Assembly: GCA_025980355.1 (NCBI GenBank)
Contig: JAICXR010000234.1
Span: 1-5,897, forward strand
Reading direction: 5' to 3'
Source of the DNA: Chloroflexota bacterium
GTDB taxonomy: Bacteria > Chloroflexota > UBA4733
DNA: 5,897 bases
The stretch's first letter is position 1; the number at the start of each line of letters is the position of its first letter. The notes under the pieces are model-generated. The model was not told the DNA's origin, ran no database searches, and saw only the letters and a program-made list of their open reading frames with translations. Made by a program: the position numbers and the translations under genes. Below are positions 1 to 5,111 of this stretch, piece by piece.

Positions 1-739
1 AGCTTTCGAAGACGCCTTCGAAGATGAAGCTGGCGAGATGGGCCTGGTAGAAAGACGGGCGCGCGAGGCGGGCCTGGATGTAGTAGGTGGGGTAGCCGGC
101 CGCGGTCGGCGCCGGGTTGGTGGCCGCCCCCTCCGCGCCGAAGTGGAGGGCGATGGCGAGGCCGTGTCGGGCGCAGGCCTCGTGGATCGGCCGGTAGAAA
201 CGGTGACCATACGCCTTCGGCGCCCCGCAGGGCAACAGGATGGCGACGACCTCCTTATGATCGGCGAGGCGGTCGATCTCGCGCGCCGCCGCTTCGGGAT
301 CCTGGGCGTTGACGGCCATGGCGAAGCGGAAGCGCCGATCGGTCGGCAGCCAGTGCTCGATCGTGAAGTCGTTGAAGGCGCGGCAGAGGGCGTTGGCGTA
401 GTCGAGGTCGGTGCCGGACGGGACGCCGTACATGGACCCGCCGGTGAGGAGCCCGAGGCCGATGCCGCAGCCGTCGAGCAGTTGCTGGCGAACCTGCTCA
501 GGGTCGACGGCGTTGACGCCACCGCCGGGCGGCGCTTTGCCGTCCTCCAGGGCATCGGCGCGGAAGCCCTTCACCCCGCCGTTGTTGGCGTAGCTGATCC
601 CGCCGCCGCCCATCCCGTAGTCGGCCAGCTTCTCCTGATAGATCTTCGGCAGGTAGGGGTTGAGGTCGGCCGTCTTCCGGTAGCTATGGTGGATGTCCGT
701 GTCGAACACGGCAACGCCGGCGCCGTTCGTATCGCTCAC
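1..739 (-). CDS. Amidohydrolase B, COG2159/ACMSD-like TIM-barrel family (3' end cut by window)
   Basis: Likely a cytoplasmic metal-dependent hydrolase or decarboxylase of the Amidohydro_2 (ACMSD-like) family; the substrate is unknown. The 246 visible residues are the N-terminal two thirds of a family that usually runs about 350-400. The first strand reads VFDTDIHHSY (residues 11-20), giving Asp13, Asp15, His17 and His18 where classical ACMSD members carry the His-x-His metal pair. A family-like block FNDFTIEHW lies at 122-130, QDPEAAAREI at 146-155, and the predicted metal-ligand histidine is in ALHFGAEG (His199). The start is GTG at 739, chosen because the stop of the upstream binding-protein gene overlaps it as GTGA and AGAAGGA lies 9 nt upstream; no in-frame ATG sits near that site. 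It is the last gene of the regulator-SBP1-hydrolase unit and is probably translationally coupled. It is related to the hydrolase at 5112-5897, about 45% identical over some 125 residues by hand alignment. The C-terminal catalytic Asp region is outside the window. Confidence 0.88.
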   Translation of the reverse strand, partial: MSDTNGAGVAVFDTDIHHSYRKTADLNPYLPKIYQEKLADYGMGGGGISYANNGGVKGFRADALEDGKAPPGGGVNAVDPEQVRQQLLDGCGIGLGLLTGGSMYGVPSGTDLDYANALCRAFNDFTIEHWLPTDRRFRFAMAVNAQDPEAAAREIDRLADHKEVVAILLPCGAPKAYGHRFYRPIHEACARHGLAIALHFGAEGAATNPAPTAAGYPTYYIQARLARPSFYQAHLASFIFEGVFES

Positions 740-2310
740 TGCCCGCTATCCTTCTGCAACAGCGCGTTGACGACCGGCTCCGCTTTGGTGAGCGCCTCCT
801 GGGGCGTGGCCGTCCCCTGCCACATCGGCGCGATGGCCTTTTCCAGGGCGCTGCTCACGTCGGAGTAGCCGGCGAAGTCCGGCGAGGGCCGCCCGGCCTG
901 CGCCGGATAGTCGACGTACACGGTCTTGGAGTTCTTCGGCGGCCCCGCTTGTGTCAGGAAGGCCGGGGAGGAGGCGGCGGACTGGCGGGCCGGGCTCGAC
1001 GTGCCGACCTTGGCCCAGGCGAGCGAGCTGTCCTTCCCCGTCAGGAACTGCACCAACGTCCAGGCGTCGGCGGGCTGCTTGGATTGGGTCGTGATCGGGT
1101 AGCCGCCGACGAAGAGCGGCGTCGTGTCACTGGCCGCCCCCTTCGGCAGCGGCGCGGCGTCCCAGGTGAGATTCTTCCCCTGATTGAAGATGTCGCGGTC
1201 CCAGGGGCCCACGATGTAGGAGGCGATCTTCTCGTTCACGAAGAGCTGGGCCATCGACTGCTTGGCGTCGGCCAGATCCTTCGGCGTCGGCGCAACGTGA
1301 TACTTGTACAGCAGATCAGTGAGGAAGGTGTAGGCGCCGACCGTTGGCGCTGCGGTGAACGTCGCCTGGCTGAAGGTCTGATTGAAGAGGCCGCCGCCGT
1401 TTTGCCAGATGAAGGCGATGGAACGGAGGATCGAGCTCGTCTCGAAGGTCGTGCCCCACTGGTCGGTGCCCGACCCGCTCGTCTTCGTCAGGTGCTGGGA
1501 CCACTGGAGGTAGTCGTTCCAGGTCCAGCCCGCCGCCGGAGCGGCCAGGCCCGCCTCCTGCACCAGGCGCGTGTTGTAGTTCATCACCAGGCACGACAAC
1601 ACCATGGGCATGGCGTACTGCTTGCCCTGCACCTTGAAGGCGGTCAGCGCCTGCGGGAAGAAGTCCGGCAGGTCGAGGGCGGCGCCGGCGGTGGCGACAT
1701 AGGGATCGAGGGGGATGAAGAAATCCTTGCGGACCAGGTCGGTGAAGCCGTTGGACTCCAGGCGCACGATATCCGGTCCGGTGCCCGCCGCCATGAGCGC
1801 CGTCAGCTTCGGTTGCCAGCCCGCCGGGTCGTTCACGAAGTTGACTTTGACCGGACTGTTGGCCTTGTTGAAGGCGTCGGCCATGGCCTGCCAGATCGGA
1901 GCCTCCTGGGCGCTACGCCCCGCCAGCCAGGTGAGCGTCACCGGCTGCGCGCCGCTCGCCGCCTGGCTGGCGCTCGGTTGTGTGGCAGTGGCGCTGCTGC
2001 CGGTGGTTACAGCGGCGCTGGTGCTGGCGGCACCGGTCGCGCTCGCGCTCACACTGCTGCTCGTGCCGGCGCTGGGGCTGCTGGCGCTACTCGTCGCATT
2101 CGCCACGCTGGCGGAGGTGGTCGCTGACGCCGCGGCACTGGTCGTCACCGCGACGGCGGCGGAGCCGCCGCACGCCGTCAACGCGGCCGCGCCGGCAAGC
2201 CCGGCCAGGCCGCCCAGGATCGCTCTGCGGCTGAGAACATAAGTCAGCGGCGTTAGAAAACCTTGGCGCTGAAGGTTGCCATTGGGCCTGGTCAGTGGTT
2301 GCCTCGTCAC
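736..2310 (-). CDS. ABC transporter extracellular solute-binding lipoprotein 1 (SBP family 1, sugar type)
   Basis: A 524-residue binding protein that would capture a solute, most likely a sugar or sugar-like compound, outside the membrane and hand it to ABC permeases. The N-terminus has a twin-arginine-like stretch SRRAIL (27-32), a hydrophobic core, and a clean lipobox LTAC with Cys47 as the lipid-modified residue. Residues 48-121 form a very long Ser/Thr/Ala-rich linker, then a family 1 SBP fold begins near PVTLTWLAG (123-131). Family-typical segments follow: MAAGTGPDIVRL (173-184), IPLDPYV (199-205), GKQYAMPM (229-236), WTWNDYLQW (262-270) and the later GGYPIT and PADAW segments of the C-terminal lobe. 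The start is GTG with AAAGGA 8 nt upstream; the 26 residues ahead of the Arg pair are a long n-region but no better-supported start follows. It lies 73 nt after the IclR-type gene and overlaps hydrolase B by 4 nt. It is a distant relative of the protein at 3523-5028. The exact ligand is unknown. Confidence 0.93.
   Translation of the reverse strand: MTRQPLTRPNGNLQRQGFLTPLTYVLSRRAILGGLAGLAGAAALTACGGSAAVAVTTSAAASATTSASVANATSSASSPSAGTSSSVSASATGAASTSAAVTTGSSATATQPSASQAASGAQPVTLTWLAGRSAQEAPIWQAMADAFNKANSPVKVNFVNDPAGWQPKLTALMAAGTGPDIVRLESNGFTDLVRKDFFIPLDPYVATAGAALDLPDFFPQALTAFKVQGKQYAMPMVLSCLVMNYNTRLVQEAGLAAPAAGWTWNDYLQWSQHLTKTSGSGTDQWGTTFETSSILRSIAFIWQNGGGLFNQTFSQATFTAAPTVGAYTFLTDLLYKYHVAPTPKDLADAKQSMAQLFVNEKIASYIVGPWDRDIFNQGKNLTWDAAPLPKGAASDTTPLFVGGYPITTQSKQPADAWTLVQFLTGKDSSLAWAKVGTSSPARQSAASSPAFLTQAGPPKNSKTVYVDYPAQAGRPSPDFAGYSDVSSALEKAIAPMWQGTATPQEALTKAEPVVNALLQKDSGQ
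749..755 (-). promoter_or_regulatory. Ribosome binding site deciding the GTG start of hydrolase B
   Basis: On the minus strand AGAAGGA lies 9 nt before the GTG at 739. It is inside the last codons of solute-binding protein 1, so ribosomes ending on that gene are placed to restart on hydrolase B. Together with the GTGA overlap it supports the GTG as the real start. Confidence 0.75.
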
Positions 2311-2318
2311 AAGGGATA

Positions 2319-2324
2319 TCCTTT
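2319..2324 (-). promoter_or_regulatory. Ribosome binding site for the GTG start of SBP1
   Basis: AAAGGA on the minus strand, 8 nt before the GTG at 2310. It decides the start because the codon is not ATG and the protein has an unusually long stretch before its signal sequence. Confidence 0.7.
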
Positions 2325-2350
2325 CTACTCGCTTGCCATGCTGAGATTGA

Positions 2351-2364
2351 TCGAGCCGCCTCGA
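2351..2364 (-). other. Small inverted repeat in the regulator-SBP1 spacer
   Basis: TCGAG and CTCGA arms (5 bp) around a 4-nt CCGC centre, in the 73-nt gap between the regulator stop and the SBP1 start. In the transcript it would form a short hairpin. There is no T-tract, so it is not a convincing terminator; it could be a weak attenuation or processing site, or chance. Confidence 0.25.
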
Positions 2365-2383
2365 CCCAAACCGTCCTCACCGA

Positions 2384-3244
2384 TCAGTCGCCGGCCATCG
2401 GCCTGCCACCGTTCACGGATGGTGAACTGGGCGACAGAAAGCCGAGCCGCTCGGAGAGCGCCAGCGCCGTCTCCCGCACCGCCTGGACGAGGCCCGGCTC
2501 AGCCTCCGGGTCGAGGCGAACCATGGGGATGGCGAGGCCGAGGCCCGCGAGGATCCGGCCGTCGGCGCCGCGCACCGGCGCCGCCACGCCCAGCAGCCCG
2601 ACAAAGTGCTCCTGGCGAGCCACGGCGTAGCCGGTCGCATGCACCTCCTCAATGGCGACCCGGACCCGATCCGGGTCCGTGAGCGTGTACGGTGTGAAGG
2701 CGGTCAATCCTTGTCGCGCCAGGAGGGCGTCGCGCTCGGCCGGCGCCAGCCCACTGAGCAGCACCTTGCCCACGGACGTGCAATGCAACGCGCCGGCGTC
2801 ATCGTGGCGATCGTTGATGACGAGCGGACGGGAGCTGCCCAACCGGACGAGCGTATGCTGGCGACCGCCCTGGAGGACGCCCAGGACGACCAGCTCGTCG
2901 AAGTGCTGGTGCAAGGTCCGGAGCAAGGGCAAGGCGAGCTGGGCAAGGTCACAGTGCTGCATGAACTGCTGGGCGAGGGTAAGGGAGGAGGCGCCGAGCC
3001 GGTAACGCCCGGTCTCCTGGTCCTGTTCGACGTAGCCCCGACTGAGGAGGGTGCCGAGCAGGCTATGGGCGGTACTCGGGTTGAGGGCGACGGCAGCACT
3101 GAGCGCCTTCAGCGCCAGGCCGGCGGTGCCATGCGGAGCGAGCGTCTCCAGCAGGTCCATCGCCCGGTCCAGCGATTGGATACGGCTGCTGGGCGTGCCG
3201 CGTCGACGCGGCGATCGCGCCGCCCCGTCGAGCATCGCCTGCAT
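2384..3244 (-). CDS. IclR-family transcriptional regulator
   Basis: A 286-residue DNA-binding regulator, slightly above the 250-280 usual for the family because of a basic N-terminal tail (SPRRRG, 11-16). Residues 21-84 form the IclR winged helix-turn-helix: IQSLDRAMDLLETLA, then ALNPSTAHSLLGTLLSRGYV as the recognition region, and the wing ending GRYRLG. Residues 96-272 form the effector-binding domain, recognisable by LHCTSVGKVLLSGL (153-166), the HATGYAVARQE block (202-212) and GLLGVAAPVRGADG (216-229). At the usual acidic Asp-x-Glu site of the pocket only Glu212 is kept, and the Cys common in GLRCIAAPV-type members is Gly here, hinting at a different ligand. The start is ATG 3244, since GAGGG lies 8 nt upstream; ATG 3235 would be too far from it. 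The open frame continues upstream without a stop to 4171, but that part is non-coding shadow. It precedes SBP1 and hydrolase B and probably controls them and itself. Confidence 0.93.
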   Translation of the reverse strand: MQAMLDGAARSPRRRGTPSSRIQSLDRAMDLLETLAPHGTAGLALKALSAAVALNPSTAHSLLGTLLSRGYVEQDQETGRYRLGASSLTLAQQFMQHCDLAQLALPLLRTLHQHFDELVVLGVLQGGRQHTLVRLGSSRPLVINDRHDDAGALHCTSVGKVLLSGLAPAERDALLARQGLTAFTPYTLTDPDRVRVAIEEVHATGYAVARQEHFVGLLGVAAPVRGADGRILAGLGLAIPMVRLDPEAEPGLVQAVRETALALSERLGFLSPSSPSVNGGRPMAGD

Positions 3245-3252
3245 GTATATCG

Positions 3253-3257
3253 CCCTC
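3253..3257 (-). promoter_or_regulatory. Ribosome binding site for the IclR-type regulator
   Basis: GAGGG on the minus strand, 8 nt before ATG 3244. It picks ATG 3244 over ATG 3235 and over the much longer upstream open frame. It directly abuts the 12-bp palindrome at 3257-3268. Confidence 0.65.
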
Positions 3258-3268
3258 ACCAAGTGGTG
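3257..3268. promoter_or_regulatory. Candidate operator palindrome CACCAAGTGGTG
   Basis: A perfect 5-bp inverted repeat (CACCA / TGGTG) with a 2-bp centre, 12-23 bp before the regulator start codon and downstream of the proposed promoter. IclR proteins bind short palindromes close to their own promoters, so self-regulation is a reasonable reading. The sequence is short enough to occur by chance, and no second copy was seen before the other genes. Confidence 0.4.
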
Positions 3269-3299
3269 CGATAATGTCAAATAGCATTCACCGTTATCG
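3269..3299. repeat. Inverted repeat CGATAA...TTATCG in the regulator leader
   Basis: Six-base arms at 3269-3274 and 3294-3299 around 19 nt, with a nested AATG / CATT pair (3273-3276, 3285-3288). It lies immediately next to the 12-bp palindrome, in the AT-richest part of the spacer. It may be a second regulator half-site pair or a leader hairpin; the arms are short. Confidence 0.3.
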
Positions 3300-3310
3300 G
3301 ATACGACGTG

Positions 3311-3339
3311 AGCGTACCGGATTGGCGCGATCCTGTCAA
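3311..3339 (-). promoter_or_regulatory. Candidate sigma70-type promoter for the regulator gene
   Basis: On the minus strand a perfect TTGACA (3339-3334) is followed by exactly 17 nt and TACGCT (3316-3311), which keeps the TA---T core of the -10 box. Transcription would start near 3304, giving a leader of about 60 nt that carries both inverted repeats listed above. A second TTGACA at 3280-3275 has no acceptable -10 box at normal spacing. The -10 match is only 3 of 6. Confidence 0.45.
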
Positions 3340-3350
3340 CTGCGAGGCGC

Positions 3351-3517
3351 CGGGCCCTCTCTCCTGGCCTCTCCCCCACGCCTGGGGGAGAGCCAAGGTC
3401 AGGCGATTGGTAGTCCCTCCCGACCGTGGCAGCACGGAGATGGTCCAAGAAAGCCACGACGCAGGCGAGCGCGTTCCTCTCCCCAGGCTTGGGGGAGAGG
3501 CCAGGAGAGAGGGCCCG
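3351..3517. repeat. 167-bp paired inverted-repeat element (REPIN- or MITE-like)
   Basis: The arms at 3351-3392 and 3477-3517 are inverted copies of each other, matching at 40 of 42 aligned positions with one mismatch (3379) and one missing base. They enclose an 84-nt core without any recognisable gene. Each arm also folds on itself: CTCTCCCCC and GGGGGAGAG around ACGCCT at 3369-3392 (9-bp stem), and CTCTCCCC/GGGGAGAG around 3485-3491 in the right arm. Doubly palindromic arms of this CTCTCCCC/GGGGAGAG type resemble dispersed extragenic palindromes, and two facing copies resemble a REPIN; long terminal repeats without a transposase also fit a small non-autonomous element. No clear target-site duplication is visible. 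It begins 5 nt past the SBP2 stop and may stabilise or end that transcript, though there is no T-tract. Confidence 0.8.
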
Positions 3518-3522
3518 TCCGC

Positions 3523-5028
3523 CTACTTCGCCGTGCTCACGGTGGCCAGCAAGCCGTCGACCGCACCCCCCACCGACTGCAGCGCGGTCTTGGCATCCTG
3601 CTGCCCGTTCCAGACCGGCACGAGCGCCTTGGCGATCGCCGCCGTGATCTGGCTGTAGACCGGTGTGCCCGGTTCCGGGATCTGGGTGTCCTCCTCCAGC
3701 GCTTGCAGGAAGACCTGGCGGTTGACCTGCGGCGCCGGCGCGGGCGGGTTGAGGAACTGCGGGTCCTGCGCCGCCGCCTTGAGGGCCGGGATGATGATGC
3801 CGGCGCTCGCCAGGAAGAGCATCGACTCCTTGGTGACGAGGAATTTCAGCCATTCCCAGCCGGTGTCGGCGTGCTTGGCGCCGTTGATCAGGGTGTAGGT
3901 GCCGGCGACGTTGCGGTTGACGCGCCCGTTCGGCCCTTTCGGAAGGCGGGCGATGTCGAAGGCGAAAGCGCCCTTGGCCACGCTCTGGAGGGTGCCGATG
4001 TTCGGGTAGATCTGCAGTTCCAGGGCGGCCTTGCCCTGGTTGAAGAGCGTGGCGTCGCTGGGCGACTTGAGCGACGAAAAGGGCGGCGCCCCCAGCTGCT
4101 TCGTCGCCAAGTCGGCGATCCACTGGACGGTCTCCGGCCCCGGCGACTGGTCCAATGTGAACTTCGTCCAATCCGAATTGAGCACGTCGCCGCCGTAGGA
4201 GCGAACGACCGGGAACAGCGAATACGGGATGTCATAGGGGGCGAGGATGCCCCAGGTGCTCGGAGTGGTCAGCTTCTGCGCCTGTTGGCGCAGGGTATCC
4301 CAGGTCCAGGTGTCGTCCGGCGGCTGCGTCCCCTGCTTCTTAAGGAGGTCGCTGTTGTAGTACAGCGCCAGCGGCGAGGGGTGGCGCGGCAGGGCGAAGA
4401 GGTGGTCGGCCCCGTTCACTGTCCAATGGCAGAGCTTCACCGTCGCCGCGAAGAAGCTGTTCATATCCAGTTTGTCGCGCGCCACCAGGGAGTCCAGCGG
4501 CGTTAGCACGCCCTTGGTGGCGTAGTTCGGCATGTCCCAGTTGGCCAGGAAGGTCGACTCCGGCGGGTCTCCTCCCGCCACCATGGTCTCCAGTTTGGTC
4601 AGCGCCGTCCCGCTCGTGGCGAAGGCAATTTCCATTGGCTGCCCGGATTGCTGAGTGAAACGCTTGGCGAGCTCCCGATACTGGTCAAGCTCGGTGCCGG
4701 TGCTCACCTGGAGCAGATAGGTCGCCGTCCCCGCCGCGGCCGGACGGGCGCTGGCCGCACTGGCGGACGCCGCAACACCGGTCGCCGACGATTGCATAGT
4801 GTCGGTCACCGCGGTCGTGACCGACGCCGTCGTGGCGTTCGTTGCCGGACGGGCAGCGGTCGTGGACGCCGCCGCGCTCACCGATCCGGTGACCGCCGTC
4901 GCCCCGCCGCAGGCGGCGGTCAGGAGCACGCCGGTCCCGGTCGCCAGCGCGGTCAACACCCGTCGGCGCGGCAGCGCTCCCCATCCCCGCCGTCCCGCCT
5001 CCCGTGACACACCTTCATCACTGCGCAT
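3523..5028 (-). CDS. ABC transporter extracellular solute-binding lipoprotein 2 (SBP family 1)
   Basis: A 501-residue binding protein expected to be tethered outside the membrane and to feed an ABC importer not present in the window. The signal region has an arginine run LPRRRVL (19-25), a hydrophobic core and LLTAAC with Cys40; the lipobox has Thr at -3, with Leu one place further out, so it is less canonical than that of SBP1. Residues 41-102 are an Ala/Thr/Ser-rich linker. The binding fold follows from TYLLQVSTGTELDQYRELAK (103-122), with LETMVAGGDPPE (146-157), LTPLDSLV (175-182), LFALPRHPSPLALYYN (210-225), WTWDTLRQQAQKL (241-253) and a C-terminal lobe containing TGWEWLKFLVTKE. Its tail resembles that of SBP1, so the two are distant paralogues, not recent copies. 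ATG 5028 is preceded by AAAGGAA at a rather long 13 nt. It follows hydrolase A by 83 nt on the same strand and ends just before the inverted-repeat element. Confidence 0.93.
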   Translation of the reverse strand: MRSDEGVSREAGRRGWGALPRRRVLTALATGTGVLLTAACGGATAVTGSVSAAASTTAARPATNATTASVTTAVTDTMQSSATGVAASASAASARPAAAGTATYLLQVSTGTELDQYRELAKRFTQQSGQPMEIAFATSGTALTKLETMVAGGDPPESTFLANWDMPNYATKGVLTPLDSLVARDKLDMNSFFAATVKLCHWTVNGADHLFALPRHPSPLALYYNSDLLKKQGTQPPDDTWTWDTLRQQAQKLTTPSTWGILAPYDIPYSLFPVVRSYGGDVLNSDWTKFTLDQSPGPETVQWIADLATKQLGAPPFSSLKSPSDATLFNQGKAALELQIYPNIGTLQSVAKGAFAFDIARLPKGPNGRVNRNVAGTYTLINGAKHADTGWEWLKFLVTKESMLFLASAGIIIPALKAAAQDPQFLNPPAPAPQVNRQVFLQALEEDTQIPEPGTPVYSQITAAIAKALVPVWNGQQDAKTALQSVGGAVDGLLATVSTAK

Positions 5029-5041
5029 GTATTTGGTAGCG

Positions 5042-5048
5042 TTCCTTT
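5042..5048 (-). promoter_or_regulatory. Ribosome binding site for SBP2, long spacing
   Basis: AAAGGAA on the minus strand, 13 nt before ATG 5028. The spacing is longer than the 8-9 nt seen at the other genes here. The only near alternative, a GTG at residue 7, would be still further away, so ATG 5028 is kept. Confidence 0.5.
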
Positions 5049-5061
5049 CCCATATTCACTG

Positions 5062-5093
5062 GCACGGCCGTCAATCGCGCCGTGCGTTGCACG
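5062..5093 (-). other. Mutually exclusive hairpins in the hydrolase A-SBP2 spacer
   Basis: GCACGGC at 5062-5068 pairs with GCCGTGC at 5079-5085 (7 bp, 10-nt loop). The same second arm can instead pair through CGTGC (5081-5085) with GCACG (5089-5093) around GTT. Both lie between the hydrolase A stop and the SBP2 ribosome binding site. No T-tract follows, so this is not a standard terminator; it could mark mRNA processing that makes SBP2 more abundant, or be a protein-binding palindrome. Confidence 0.35.
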
Positions 5094-5111
5094 CCATATC
5101 TGGGGCGTTCA

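Noticed and set aside
5..24. Direct repeat TTCGAAGA at 5-12 and 17-24
   Set aside because: It is explained by two Phe-Glu codon pairs in the hydrolase B sequence and is also short.
949..2127. Long plus-strand open frame of 392 codons opposite SBP1
   Set aside because: It is an antisense shadow in high-GC DNA, with Arg/Gly-rich composition, no family resemblance, and a perfect SBP on the other strand. The same applies to the plus-strand frames at 38-868, 2606-3274 and 3274-4506.
3275..3280. Second TTGACA as a -35 box for the regulator
   Set aside because: At spacings of 16-18 nt the -10 position is G-rich (GAGGGC region), and the start would fall at or past the ribosome binding site.
3351..3517. 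CRISPR array or intrinsic terminator reading of the repeat region
   Set aside because: There are only two arms, in inverted and not direct orientation, so it is not CRISPR. No T-tract follows either stem, so a standard intrinsic terminator is not supported.
3245..4171. Upstream extension of the regulator reading frame to a 595-residue protein
   Set aside because: The extra 309 residues run through the inverted-repeat element and through SBP2 in another frame, are Arg/Gly/Pro-rich with no domain, and have no supported start. The IclR fold begins just after ATG 3244.
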